DNA of 64,000 nucleotides from Bugula neritina (Eukaryota; Bryozoa; Gymnolaemata; Cheilostomatida; Bugulidae): NCBI GenBank assembly GCA_964035545.1, contig OZ037773.1, positions 4,553,251 to 4,617,250 of the forward strand, read 5' to 3'. Shown piece by piece: positions 1 to 15,094 of this stretch (position 1 is its first letter; each line of letters starts with the position of its first letter). The notes under the pieces were generated by a model. It saw only the letters and a program-made list of their open reading frames with translations, ran no database searches and was not told where the DNA came from. The position numbers and the translations under genes were made by a program.

Positions 1-2167
1 TAGTATTGGAACAAAAATTGCAATCAGTTTTGTTTCATAAATTTTGTTTCTGTGCAAAAAGATTTTCGATCACATACCAAATTTATAAAATTATGTTTAA
101 ACAGTTTATAGGCACCAAGTACAATATAAATTTGAGATTTTGCAAAATCGACTGTTAGTCATGAAAACCCACATTGAAGATGTTTTACTCTTAGCTAGCA
201 TACAATAAATCAAAGTTGTTCTATGTTTGTATAGTGTTCTCTCTAATAAATATTGTATTTTTCTTCTACATTGTAAACAACTAATAAAAATATGCAATTT
301 ATTATGAACTTATGAGAATGCAGGCATTTTCAATTGAAAATTATGATAAACAGTCTATTTTGCTTTACTGTGGAATTTTAGTCTTGTTAACTTGACAACA
401 AAATGCAACATGAAACATGAAGACTGACAGGTATATGGTACTACACTATGCCAAAAGAGAATTGACAAGTTGGTTATTATATATAGGTAGTTGAAGAGCA
501 CAAAGTTTTAAAGTGAAAGCAGCCGGAGCCTTGTGTTTAGGGAGAATGCTTACTGTGACACAGATCAATCTCAGTCACGTAGAAATGTCACAATTTACTC
601 ATGTGGCTTAAAAGAAACCTCAAGGTAATGTAGTCAGGCTTGGTAGAGGACTCTGGCCCTAGCTTTAAATTGAAAACCCTTAAACCATCGGGTGTTTTTA
701 CAGCGACCTCAACTTTGAGCTTTGTATTATGAGTTTAGAAAATTAGTATCTGGTGAAAAGACGCCTAAGCAACTGTAAAAGTATTTAAAAGCCGCAAATC
801 AAATATTAAAAAACAATTGAGTATTTAGCAACAAGGAGAAGGCTGAATAAGCAAATTATATAATGAGATAATTTGCTGAAGAAGCCACGCCTAGAAAACT
901 AGTAAAACATTTCTAATTATAGGATGCATTGGCCTATATCTGCTTCCAATATTAAAACAACCAACATGGTAATTTATTTAGACACATATAAGTTCTTTTA
1001 CCAATTAAAAACAGAAACTTATATCATATTTGCAGTTGCATTTTTTGCAGCAGCCGTTTCAAATGGCTGGTATTTTACATAAATTACATCTAAAAAATAG
1101 TTTTTAAATAATTTACAAGATATTATATATTCCGGAGTTATGCATGGTATTGAGTTTGTCATCTGGCTATCGTATTCTGATATTCAAGTATGAAGGTGCA
1201 TTAATTACAATATAAAAGATTTTTTATCAGCGGTAGTCAATGATTAGTAAATCTTGGCAATCTCTGATCATAATGAGTCTACTAGCATTAATCATGCAGC
1301 GTCCAGTGAGTACTTGTAATAATGGCTTCAAAAAATAATTAAAAATTATCCTAACAAACCTTCATTATGTGACATATTAGGCGCATTCTATCATGCTAGA
1401 TAATACTTTAGTTGTGAAAATTATACCACTTTTAGTTAAACCATGAGAAGTGACAGTTACATCAATCACTATAGCAGGTTAATCAAAATAACTGGCGCAT
1501 TACTTTATAATTATTTTATATCCATTAAGCTTACATAAAAATTTGCACTGCATATTTTAAAGTAGGATCAGGTTATGCTAGGGAAAGACGACTAAAATCC
1601 ATTATCATATAGATAATTTACCTAGTATACACATCGGAATGGAAGACAGATTTATCTCCTCATTATTCTAGTTTGTATATTTCTAATGTATTTTAGTTAA
1701 AACATTGATTCATAAATCACAGGTGTTTAATGTTCAGCAAATCTTTTTGTAATATTTCATTCTAATGCATGTAATAGTCTTATAGTGAGGTGTTGTCCAC
1801 TGTATCAGTAACAATCAAGCTGCATGGTGTGTTACAAAAAATTGCAACTGTATAAGACTTCAGGATGAAATATATGTAAAGAATTCAGAGCAAAAATGAT
1901 AATGAGAAACATAATTACTTTAGGTTGTATTAAAATTCCACATGCTTTATTAAAACAAAACATTTGGTTATCTCAAAGACATTTGTTTTATTCGGATTTA
2001 GTGGTTACATATAATTATACGTACGATATATATTCAGAATTATTAAAACACAACAATTTCAGAAATTCAAACTTAATTAAATTACAGAGCTTTAAGAAAG
2101 GATTAACAGGGTGAAAATCCATGAAGGTCGTTTCCAGGTCAAAGGTTAACAGCTGAGAAAGTTGACT

Positions 2168-2666
2168 TTATTTCCCATGATATTTGAGGCATTTACAAGA
2201 GGAACCAGAACACTTATATGAAGAATATCCTTTTCCTTTACAGTACTTCTTGCATTTACTTGGATATTTGGGGCAACCATAGCTAGCCTCCGCTACTGAA
2301 GCTATTGAAAATTATTAACATGGTAAGGTAATTCCAATATTTTTACACTGCCTTTATAATATTATATATTGTTTTTTCTGTATAAGACTAATTTATATGC
2401 AACCGCATCAGTGCAATAAATATAAATGAAATAAAATATGTAAACAAAATATATGATATAAAGGAAGGAAAAAGACTTAAACTTTGAAGACATTTGAGTT
2501 ATAATAATATTTTAATTATATTTTATTATTTATACAAAACTTGTGTACCTACGTTGGATATAATTCAATAAAGTGTATTTCGCTCACACAATATTCAATA
2601 AACATTTTACTTACCCAGTGCCATGATGACTAGCATGGCAATCACAAACACAGCAATGACCTTCAT
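2168..2666 (-). CDS. CS-alpha-beta (defensin-like) secreted peptide, copy A
   Basis: Two coding exons on the minus strand: 2666-2615 (52 nt, signal peptide, ends in phase 1 before a GTAAG donor) and 2301-2168 (134 nt, after a TTTTCAATAG acceptor, ending TAA). The product has 61 residues. About 18 hydrophobic residues form the signal peptide, then a short SVAEA stretch, then a mature peptide of about 37 residues very rich in Lys and Tyr. Six cysteines are spaced C-x6-C-x3-C-x9-C-x4-C-x-C; the C-x3-C and C-x-C pairs are the hallmark of the CS-alpha-beta fold used by invertebrate defensins and related channel-active peptides. An antimicrobial role is the simplest inference; a toxin-like role cannot be excluded. 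An untranslated exon 0 ends at 3769. A polyadenylation signal lies at 1987-1992 (minus strand). Exon 2 encodes the same peptide as copy C. Confidence 0.85.
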
Positions 2667-3768
2667 ATTGATGTTGGTTCTATAAACAAATGACATATTG
2701 TAATGCAGCTCCATTGAGTGACATAGTTTTAAAACACAACAATTCTGCAAATAGAAAATGCATTATTCAAGATACTTAAAAAGAACTTGTAATAACATGA
2801 CAGCAGCATTCACTTGTAAAACAAACAATATACTAATAATTTATAAGACTTATCATTTTCTAGGTGAAATGGTAAAATACTTATTGGTAAATGCAGGTTG
2901 ATAACATGGATTATTAAGTTATTTTTATTAAGGTACATATGTAAGTATCAATGCATGTTATGGAAACTCAAAAATTTTACTTTTTGCATTTTTCAGTGTG
3001 TGTAAGGTTTAACATAATATCTTGCGTTCAATTCTTAGCAAAATTATCAAAATTTCAATAGCACAATTAGCAAAAAGAATATTGATAAATTGACAGTATT
3101 AAAATTGCTAAGGTAAATAGAATGCATGCTCAATGTTATTTGTTATGCATTTTTTTTATAGAATGTTTGATATTTGATTTGAAAAGTTGACACAAAACAA
3201 ACCATAATTTTGGTTAAGGGTTGTTGGGTTTTTAAACTATTTTAAATTACAAATACTTTTGAGTTCTGTAATATCTGGTAGCATATACATAATATGAATA
3301 AGAAAAAGTTAAACACTGCAATGGTGTTTCAACTTATAAACTATGCTACAAGTTTATATTACCCTAACTGTTAGCTACAGATTTTCTAAAACATTTTTTA
3401 AAACAAATGCTCTTTAAAACTTTAAAACAAATTTCTTTCATGCAATTTTTTTTATTTTTTTTTATAAAAAAAAATATAAAATAAAAAAAAATAAAAAATA
3501 TTTTATTAAAAAGCTAGTAATTTTATGAGTGTTTTCTTTTCCACTTGAAAAAACTTTTTTCACTTAGTTTGATATCTAAAGTTTTCATGTTTTGGTAGAA
3601 AGAGTAGACAGTCATATAATTGCTTTTTAGCTTAGTTAAAGAATTTAGCAAATGTATTATATTGTATTAGGCAGTATTTAATTATTTAAACTTTTGTCAA
3701 AATTTGTAATTGTATATACATGTAAAAGATTTTATTAATAAATATATGTTTATAATAATTAAACGTAC

Positions 3769-3838
3769 CTGTAATACTTTACAAAAGTCTGATATTAAAC
3801 AATATGGTAGTAAGAATGCATCTCAAAGCCTTTATATA
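3769..3838 (-). promoter_or_regulatory. Promoter and untranslated exon 0 of copy A
   Basis: A TATA box (TATATAAAGG on the minus strand, 3829-3838) lies about 60 bp upstream of a donor read as ACAG followed by GTACG (exon end 3769). Exon 1 begins at 2679 after a TTTATAG acceptor. The same arrangement recurs in copies B, C and D, which supports a real first exon. Confidence 0.7.
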
Positions 3839-4163
3839 CCATTTCAAGCGAAATACTCGAACTTGAAACATTGCGTAGCTTTGAGATGATTGGCTAATAA
3901 ATATCCATATCTGCAAGCAATAGTGAGTAATTTGCTTACGAAATATTTTATTTATAAAAAACATTTTCTGTTATTGATTTTAAGGTTTGTGATCAGACTA
4001 TATTATTCTTATTGTCGAAGGAAACATACCGGCGCTGAATAATTAATATTAATATTTGGGTATGTAAAGGTTTCTCAAATATTTGCACATTTGATTAATT
4101 TATTTGCTAAAACCATGAAACATAAGTTTTTTATATTCTTATGGTGTGGCCATTGAACATTAT

Positions 4164-4212
4164 TATGTGCTGACAAGGGGACAAATTCTAAAACAGCTGC
4201 TGTACACACAGA

Positions 4213-4213
<1 letters not shown>
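4164..4213 (+). ncRNA. Degenerate hammerhead ribozyme motif
   Basis: Reads TGTG, then CTGACAA (consensus CTGANGA with G8 changed to A), a weak stem II, AAAAC in place of GAAAC, a stem III ACAG/CTGT with a CTG loop, a GTA cleavage triplet, then CACA that pairs with the leading TGTG as stem I. Both core losses fit CpG to CpA change. Probably inactive. It abuts the microsatellite that follows. Homologous motifs are at 8259 and 17005. Confidence 0.55.
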
Positions 4214-4718
<505 letters not shown>

Positions 4719-6740
4719 TGTAAACACTTCATAGGCTTGGAAACAAACTATTTTTTATAAAAGAGATTTTTTAATTATACTATATCTTATAATGCACTGC
4801 ATCACAGTGCTGTTTAGCTGCTCAAAAATCTATTATACACTACATCATGCAAGCCACCTATGAAAATTTTATGTTTTTGAACTAACTATATTAATAAATA
4901 TCTATTTTATTTTGTCTTCCTTTAAGCTAGAATTTATTTTCAACAAATTTGACTATAACATATCACCAAAAAATATTAGAGCTACAATTATTTGGAAGCC
5001 AATACCAGTGAAGAAACTGTTGGTCATTACGACATACAAAGAATTAGCATAGTTGCCTATGTGTATAAAACAAGTTTTGGGATTGATCCAACTCTTGACA
5101 AATTATCTTGTTTTATTGTGACGCAAATTGTGGTCTGGTAAAGAAATGTCATTTGCTAAAATACTAAAGATAAATTATAACAAGCTCACTAAAATTAGGA
5201 AAGCCATTACGATACATTGTTGGTAAACCAATGCAATACATTGTTGAAACAAACGAAGCTGTCAGAATGAAAAGTCTAAATTGAGCTTGTGATTGGCTGA
5301 AATATCTTCCAACTGCTACATGGCATGAAGGTGCAGGTCTTTTCATCACTCACTGCCAGATATTGTCTTATTTTCAGGTGCTTTGAAAACAGCTATCATA
5401 CTTCACTCAAAATATTCTGTAAACTGCAAAATGAAAGACAAAATTCTCATGGCATAAAAGTAACTTAATCCTAAAAGTCCTAATAAGCAATATATAATCA
5501 TTTTCCTTAGTAACCATGCGATTGTAGTATTCTAATAAACCAATGATAATTATAATGCTTTGTAACTCATGGTGCTGTGTTATAATGTGATATGCAATAT
5601 AATAAAACATACTATAATAATAAAACCTCTTTTGAACAAAACTCACAGATGTACAAATAAATGAGATATATAACTAGATTAGTGTCAACAATAAACAATT
5701 TTACTCCGATAAACAATGTGGCTGCACGTTAGACTGATGAGGTACCATTCAAGCTTTCATCTAGGTGCTCAGCTAAATAAATCATGTACTAAAATATTGA
5801 AGCTAATCTTTTTGAATTTCCAGGAAACCCACTGTACTACCTTATTGCAAATAACACCTATTGTAGTTATTATATCTTGGTCATCTATTATATAATACAC
5901 AAAGAATCCAAATTAATAGTCTATTTATAAAACTTTATTTTGGTTAAAGTCAATTACAGCCAAAATGCTAATAAGTAGTTTTAGCTAATATTTTAAAAGG
6001 TTTCTTTATATTTTATACTATATATGTTAAAGTTTCGCAGTTGAAGAATTGCGCTGATTTTGCTAACACTCCTAAACTATCAAACAGCTACTAAAAATTA
6101 ATTTTAATTCAGATTGCCAACTTCAATATATAGCAAATAGTGAACATTTATAACACTCAATCGATTATAACCGTTGAATTTTACAGGCAGAAAATTCACT
6201 TCATATCTTTTAACACATTTTTACATTTCAAAAAAGTAATTATGTTTAAAAAGAGCCGTAAAGTTAAAATTTACATAATGCTTCAAATTTAATTAAACTT
6301 GCTGGCTTATATACGCATAATAATTGACTGCATTTATATTAAATAAATTAGTAATCGACTATATATAGTTTCTAATAATTATTTCAAATTATTTGGCCAA
6401 GCCTAACATAACTTTTTGTCAGAATGATTAGGTTTAAAAAAGATCTCAAACGCTAAAATTCACACAGTGCAACCATTTAACAGTTATTGCTAACTTATAG
6501 AATGAATGAAAGTATGTATTATTATATGCACACATGTTTATGGTTAATAAATTCAGTAAGCGTTAAGTAATATTACGATAGGAATTTGACAGACACGAAA
6601 TCGATTACACCTTTTGATTATAGGTGGTTGGAGAAACAACATCCAGGTGTTTCAGTTGTGTGACAATTTCTTTGGCGTCTAATATTTATACAAAACTTGT
6701 GTTTTTCGCTCACACAGCACCCAATAAACATTTCACTTAC

Positions 6741-6805
6741 CCAGTGCCATGATGACTAGCATGGCAATCACAAACACAGCAATGACCTTCATATTGATGT
6801 TGATT
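6741..6805 (-). pseudogene. Copy B: signal-peptide exon without its mature exon
   Basis: Exon 1 (coding 6792-6741, 52 nt) encodes the same 17 complete signal codons as copy A and keeps its GTAAG donor and TTTATAG-type acceptor. The promoter and exon 0 upstream (7853-7933) are also kept. No exon 2 follows: the intron runs into spacer DNA at about 6690 because unit 2 carries a deletion. A transcript could still be made and spliced to a downstream acceptor, but no six-cysteine exon is available nearby on this strand. Best read as a deletion pseudogene. Confidence 0.85.
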
Positions 6806-7852
6806 CTATAAACAAATGACATATTGTAATGCAGCTCCATTGAGTGACATAGTTTTAAAACACAACAATTATGCAAATAGAAAATGCATTATTCAAGATA
6901 CTTAAAAAGAACTTGTAATAACATGACAGCAGCATTCACTTGTAACTGCTTGTAAAACAAACAATATACTATTAATTTATAAGACTTATCATTTTGTAGG
7001 CAAAATGGTAAAATACTTATTGGTATATGGAAGTTGATAACATGGATTATTAGGTTATTTTTATTAAGGTACATATGTAAGTATCAATGCATGTTATGGA
7101 AACTTAAAAATTTTACCTTTTGCAGTTTTTAGTGTGTATAAGGTTTAACATAATATGTTGTATTCAATTCTTAGCAAAATTATCAAAATTTCAATAGCAC
7201 AATTAGCAAAAAGAATATCGATAAATTGACAGTATTAAAGTTGCTAAGGTAAATAGAATGCATGCTCAATGTTATTTGTTATGCATTTTTTTATAGAATG
7301 TTTGATACTTGATTTGAAAAGTTGACACAACACAAACCTAAATTTTGATTAAGGGTTGTTGGGTCTTTAAACTATTTTAAATTGCAAATACTTTTGAGTT
7401 CTGTAATATCTGGTAGCATATACATAATATGAATAAGAAAAAGTTAAACACTGCAATGGTGGTTCAACTTATAAGCTATGCTACAAATTTTTTATTACCC
7501 TAACTGTTAGCTACAATTTTTCTGAAACATTGTTCAAAACAATTGCTCTTTAAAACTTTAAAACAAACTTGTTTTATGCAAAAAATTTTTATTTTATTAA
7601 AAAAGCTAGTAATTTTATGAGTATTTTCTTTTCCACTTGAAAAAAAATTCTTAGTTTGATATCTAAAGTTTTCCTGTTTTGGTAGAAAGAGTAAACAGTC
7701 ATATAATTGCTTTTTGTCTTAGTTAAAGAATTTAGGAAATGTATTATTTTGTATTAAGCAGTATTGAATTATTTAAACATTTGTCAAGATTTGTAATTGT
7801 ATATACATGTATGAGATTTTATTAATTCCTATATGTTTATAATTAAACGTAC

Positions 7853-7933
7853 CTGTAATACTCCTCCTGTGTTAAAGAAAAGTCAAATATTAAACAATAT
7901 TGTAGTAAGAATGCATCTCAAAGCCTTTATATA
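7853..7933 (-). promoter_or_regulatory. Retained promoter and exon 0 of pseudogene copy B
   Basis: TATATAAAGG on the minus strand (7924-7933) and the ACAG/GTACG donor at 7853 match those of copy A. Exon 0 differs slightly from copy A near 7860-7875. Confidence 0.65.
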
Positions 7934-8258
7934 CTATTTCAAGCGAAATATTCAAACTTGAAACATTGCGTAGCTTTGAGACTATTGGCTAATAAACGTC
8001 CATACCTGCAAGCAATAGTGAGTAATTTGTTTACGAAATATTTTATTTATAGAAAATATTTACTGTTATAGATTTTAGGGTTTGCGATCAGACTATAATA
8101 ATCCTATTGTCGAAGGAAACATACTGGCGCTAAATAAATAATAATGCTATTTGGGTATGCAAAGGTTTCCCAAATATTTATACATTTGATTAATGAATTT
8201 GACAAAACCGTGAAACATAAGTTTGTTCTATTCTTAAGGTGTGGCCATTGAACATTAT

Positions 8259-8310
8259 TATGTGCTGACGAGGGAACAAATTCTAAAACAGCCGCTGTAC
8301 ACACAGAGTG
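8259..8310 (+). ncRNA. Hammerhead-like motif, partly degenerate
   Basis: TGTG then intact CTGACGA (8265-8271), stem II GGAA/TTCT with one wobble, AAAAC (G12 changed to A), stem III ACAG/CTGT with CCG loop, GTA, then CACAC pairing with TGTG. Loss of G12 makes cleavage unlikely. Confidence 0.55.
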
Positions 8311-8314
8311 AAGT

Positions 8315-9379
<1,065 letters not shown>

Positions 9380-9499
9380 ATGCTGATTGTCAGTCTAGTT
9401 GCAGTTCCAGCAAAGTAAAGTGCTCGATATCACAAGTGACAGAGCTAATATAATGTAGTGCTTTCAGATTGTTAATGATATATATTTCTTATTTAAAAA

Positions 9500-9555
9500 A
9501 ATCTCACACGTCTAAATAGGTTCGTACAAAGCTATTTAGTTGTGTGAGATTTCTT
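9500..9555. repeat. Imperfect hairpin
   Basis: Arms AAATCTCACAC and its partner TGTGTGAGATTT flank a second paired segment CTAAATAG/CTATTTAG and a loop of about 12 nt. It lies in a short unique island between the large microsatellite and unit 3. No gene is visible in 9376-9567. Confidence 0.6.
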
Positions 9556-12500
9556 ATATATATATTGTAAGCACTTCATAGGCTTGGAAACAAATTATTT
9601 TTTATAAAAGAGATTTTTTGATTATACTATATCTTATCATGCACTGCATCATATTGCTGTTTAGCTGCTCAAAAATCTATTATACACTACATCATGCAAG
9701 CCACCTATAAAAATTCTATGTTTTTAAACTAACTATAATAATAAATATCTATTTTATTTTGTCTTCCTTTAAGCTAGAATTTATTTTCAACAAATTTGAC
9801 TATAACATATCACCAAAAAATATTAGAGCTACAATTATTTGGAAGCCAATACCGGTGAAGAAACTGTTGGTCATTACAACACACAAAAAGTTAGCATTGT
9901 TGCCTATGTGTATAAAACAAGTTTTGGGATTGATCCAACTCTTGACAAATTATCTTGATTTATTGTGACGCAAATTGTGGTTTGGTAAAGGAATGTCATT
10001 CGCTAAAATACTAAAAATAACTTATAACAAGCTCAGTAAAATTGGGAAAGCCATTACGATACATTGTTGAAACAAACAAAACTGTCGGACTGAAAAGGCC
10101 GGATTGAGCTTGTGATTGGCTGAAATATTTTCCAACCGTGCCGTATGGCATGAAGGTGCAGGTTTTTTCATGACTCACTGCCAAATGTTGCCTCACTCGC
10201 AAGTGCTCTAAAAACAGTTATTATATATACTACTCAAAATACTGTGTAAACTGCAAAATCAAAGATGAAATTCTCATGGCATAAAAGTAACCGAATCCTA
10301 AAAGTCCTAATAAGCAATATATAATAATTTGCCTTAGTAACCATGAGATTGTAATATTCTAATGAACCACTGATAATTATAACGCTATGTAACTCTTTGT
10401 GCTGTGTTATAATGTAGTGATATACAATTTAATAAAGCTTACCATAATAATATATCCTCCTTTGAACAATTAATTACAGATGTACACCTGAATGATATAT
10501 AACTAGAATGGTGTCAACAATGTGGCTGCACGTTAGACTGATGAGGTACCATTCAAGCTTTCATCTAGGCGCTCAGCTAAATAAATCATGTACTAAAATA
10601 TTGAAGCTAATCTTTTTGAATTTCCAGAAAACCCAAAATTTTTATTTATAAAATATTCCTTTATAAAACTTTATTTTGGTTAAAGTTAATTACGGCTAAA
10701 ATGCTAATAAACAGTTTTAGCTAATGTTTTAAAAGCTGTGTTTATATTTTATACTTTATGTTAAAGTTTAGAAGTTGAATAATTGCGCTGATTTTGCTAA
10801 TACTCCTAAACTAGCAAATACCTACTCAAAATTTATTTCAATTTAGATTGCCAACTTCAATACTCTGTGATTTTCTCTTCAGAAAACTATCTACGTCATA
10901 TCTACCAATTGAAATCCTGACATTACGGCAATACCTAATATATGTTATTATTTAGAACCACATGAACTGCATAAAGGGTATTTAGCCGTTCTGATGAGTT
11001 TCAGTTTATTAGAAAAGTCTCAGAACTTCAAGTAATTCCTAATTTTTTTACACATTAATTTATAGAATTTTTGCAATAAGTAAATTTCTAAAACATTAAA
11101 AACCTTTTATTCACATTTACTACTTCAATTACTTTCAGTTGAAAATTGAAGATTTTGAATAATGTGAAATGCCAAAGTTTTGACATACTCATGTACGCGT
11201 GACTGCTTTGGGTAAAGTAAACATTTATAACACTCAATCAACTATAATAGCTGAATTTTACAGGCAAAAACTTCACTTCATATCTTTTAACACATTTTCA
11301 TATTTCAGAAAAGTAATTATGTTTAAAAAGTGTAGTAAAGTTAAATCTCACATGATGCTTAAAATTTAATTAAACTTGCTGGCTTATAAAAGCATAATAA
11401 CTGACTGCATTTAGATTAAATAAATTGGTAATTGAATATATAGTTTTGAATAATTGTTTCAAATTATTTGGCCAAGCCTAACATAACTTTTTGTCAGAAT
11501 AATTAGGTTTAAAAAAGATCTTAAACATTAAAAGTCACCCGATGCAACCATTTAACCATTATTGCTGACTCATAGAATAAATGAAAGTATGTGTTATTAT
11601 ATGCACACATATTTATGGTTAATAAATTCAGTAAGCGTTAAGTAATATTATGATAGGAATTTGACAGACAAGAAATCTATAACACTTTTTGATTACAGGT
11701 GGTTGGAGAAACAACATCCAGGTGTTTCTGTTGAGTGATAAATTGTTTGGTCTCTAGCATTTACTAAATTTTTTTGATCTGTTGACTAAGCATGATGCAA
11801 TTCTGATATTCAGATTGGTTTACACAATATTGTTTCTGAATCAGTCAAGTGATCATGCTATGATACCATTTCCTCTATTGCTGTCTACAGCATATTACAA
11901 TGCATAAAAAATAATTAAATCTAAACACACTCCGTTTCCAATAATTTCACATGATTTCTCATCATGCATAACCTTGGAGATGTTTATATTATCTTATAAA
12001 TATCTATGCAATTGACAAAAATATTGAAACATAAATTGTATGCTTGATGCAATTATTTGTAGTCGGCAAGAACAAAATGTGAATAAAATTGGCAGTATAT
12101 GTAAGCATAAGAAGTTATTAGCTTTTATGATCTACTATCAAACAACTACTGAAACATAATATAATGTAATATATACATATGAAAATGAAAATGAAAATAT
12201 ATAGTATTGCAACAAAAATTGCAATCAGTTTTGTTTCATAAGTTTTGTTTCTGTGCAAAAAGATTTTCGAACACATACCAAGTTTTCAACATTATGTTTA
12301 AACAGTTTAGGTGCACCAAGTACAATATAAATTTAAAACTTTGCAAAATTGACGGTTAGTCATAAAAACCCACATTGAAAATGATTCACTTTTAGCCTAT
12401 AGCATACAATAAGTCAAAGTTATTTTATGTTTGTATTATAGTGTTCTCTTTAATAAATATTGTATTTTTCTTTTTCATTGTAAACAAGTAATAAAAATAT

Positions 12501-12688
12501 GCAAATTAATCAGAACTTTCGAGAATGCAGGCATTTCTATTTGTAAATTATGATAAACACTCTATCTTGCTTGACTGTGGAATTTTAGTCTTGTTAACTT
12601 GACAACAAAATGCAACATGAAACATGAAGACTGAAAGGTATGTGGTACTATACACTGTGCCAAGAGAGAATTGGCAAGTTGGTTATTA

Positions 12689-13444
12689 CACAGGATAGTT
12701 AAGGGCAACCTTTTAGCTGCAACTGCCTTGCTGAGGTTTGCATTGTAATCATATAAGAATTCAGTACCAGTAAAATAAAATCTCACCTAATTGTGCTAGA
12801 GTCAAAATTTAAAAACTATGTTGTAGATCTTTTTTTTCTCCAGTGTAAGTTTTTTGGAAATTTCAATTTTCATTTTTTTCGCGAAGTTATAGACAAAAAA
12901 CTGCCGAATTTTGGCCAATTTTGCCTGAAAAGCTGACTTTTCAGTACCAGTAAAATATCTCAGCAGCAAAGCATGATATCTGAATAAAAATTGCACTGCT
13001 GGAATCCTGAGATATTTCTCCAGTGTAAGTCTTTTTCTTTTTTCAATAACTCTGCTAGATTTCTCATAAATTGGTGATTTATACACTGAAAATGCCATAT
13101 TTTCTCATAAGAAACTAGCAGCGCGCAGCACTTCACGCTTCACTGAGCACGTAGGGATGAGAAGATATTGGCGCCTACATAATAATTACAGGCTTGCTAG
13201 CTGGCAGGCTATAATGAATAGCTTGCTTTGTACTTTGTTTATGTAGCACCCATAATGGAATGTTGATAGATAACGCAGCCCTAACGAAGGTTGCTGCTTA
13301 TTGGTTGTAGTTTAATCTTAGGCTAAACAATTACAAGTAGGCAACACGCATGCCACCCTCAGAGCAATATTATTCAAGAACCTGAACTACATTTTGAGAG
13401 AAATTTATGATATTCTTAGTGAGGATGCCCTAAACTATCCTGTG
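12689..13444. mobile_element. 756-bp terminal-inverted-repeat element (MITE-like)
   Basis: Ends are CACAGGATAGTTWAGGGCA and its reverse complement (12689-12707 and 13426-13444), with one mismatch. A TA dinucleotide flanks both ends (12687-12688 and 13445-13446). Unit 1 has the empty site near 470-490 (GGTTATTATATATAGG), so the insertion and its TA duplication can be read directly. Internal sequence has a repeated TTTCTCCAGTGTAAG motif (near 12835 and 13017) and a repeated CAGTACCAGTAAAAT motif (near 12762 and 12942). No transposase is visible, so it is non-autonomous. TA duplication is typical of the Tc1/mariner group but also of others. Confidence 0.85.
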
Positions 13445-15094
13445 TATATATAGGTAGTTGAACAGCATAAAGTTTTGAAGTAAAAGCAGCCGGAGCCTGT
13501 ATAGTGTTTAGGGAGAATGCTTAGTGTGACACAGATCAATCTCAGTCACATAGAAATGTCACAATTTACTCATGTAGCTTAAAAGAAGCCTCAAAGCCAT
13601 GTTGTAAAGGTTGGTGAAAGGCATGTTTTTACAGCGACTGCAACTCTGAGCTCTGTCTTATGAGTTAAGATAATTATTATTTGCTTGGTGAAAAGACGCC
13701 TAGGCAACTGTATAAGTACATAGAAGCCGCAAAACAAAAGCAATTGAATATTTAGCAACAAGGAGAAGGCTGAATAAGCAAATTATATAATGAGATAACT
13801 TGCTGAAGAAACTGCGCCTAGAAAACAAGTGAAATACTACTAATTATATAGGCTTTATTGGCCTATATCTGCTGCCAATAATAATAAAACAAACAACATT
13901 GTAATTTATTTAAACATATATAAGTTCTTTTACCAATTAAATATGAAAACTTATATTTTATTTACAGTTGCAATTTTTGCAGCAGCAGTTTCAAGTGGCT
14001 AGTATTTTGCATAAATTACATCTAAAAGAAAATGTTTAAATAATTTACGAGATATTATATATTCCAGAGTGATGCATGGTATTGAGTTTGTCATCTGGCT
14101 AATGTATTGTGATATTTAAGTATCAAGGTGCAATAATTACAATATAATGGATTTTTTATCAGCAGTATTCAATGATTAGTAAATCTTGGCAATCTCTGAT
14201 GATAATGAGTCTACTAGCATTAATCATGCAGTGTCCAGTGAGTACTTGTAATAATGGCTTCAAAAAATAGCAAACTTTCATTATTTGACATATTAAGCAC
14301 ATTCTACGAGTATCATGCTAGATAATGCAATAGTTGTAAACATTACACCACTCCTAATTAAAACATAAAAAGTGTGAGTTATACCAATCACTATATAGCA
14401 AGTTAATCACAATAACTGGCACATTGCTTTATAACTGTTTTTCATTCAGTAAGCTTACATAAAAATTTGCACTGCATATTTTAAAGTTGGATCAGGTTAT
14501 GCTAGGGAAAGATAACTCTAAGACTATTATCATATACAGTAGTATAACTTTATATGTAGCATACTCCACTAAATTGAGGACTTAGTTATCTCCCCATTAT
14601 TCTAGTTTGTATATTTCTAATGTATTTTAGTTAAAGCATTTATTCATAAATCACAAATGGTTAATTTTCAGCAACTTTTTCTGTAATGTTTCATTTTAAG
14701 TCATATAATAGTCGATTAAGATGTTGTCCACTGTATCAGTAACAATCAAGCTGGTGTAATACAAAAATTTTGCAACTGTAAATTTTTAAAATGAACGATT
14801 TTTAACTATAAAATGTAGAGATTTAAGAGCAAAAATTATAGTGAAAAACATAATTAATTTAGGTTGTATAAAAACTATATGCATGCTTAGTCAAGACAAA
14901 ATATTTTGCTATCTCAAAAGCCTTTGTTTTATTTGGAATTAGCAGTTGCATCTAATTATACGATATAATCAGAAACATAACTATTTCAAAACATCAAACT
15001 TAATTAAATTACACAGGTTTAAGACAGAATCAGCAGGGTGAAAATCTATGAAGGTCGTGTCCAGGTCAAAGGTTAACAGCTGAGAAAGTTTACT

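Larger units (their letters stand above)
4722..8300. repeat. Tandem array unit 2, internally deleted
   Basis: 4722-6680 matches 9568-11755 and 6690-8300 matches 2530-4210. The junction near 6681-6690 shares a short ATTTATA-like stretch, consistent with a microhomology deletion. Roughly 3 kb is missing relative to unit 3, including exon 2 of the peptide gene. Apart from the remnant of copy B I see no gene in 4735-6730. Confidence 0.8.

Noticed and set aside
5731-5770. CTGATGAGGTACC (also near 10530), a possible hammerhead start
   Set aside because: No stem II partner and no GAAA at the right distance; the match to CTGATGA is by chance in the spacer repeat.
10986-11015. CTGATGAGTTTCAG followed by GAAAAG
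   Set aside because: No complementary stem II between the two blocks.
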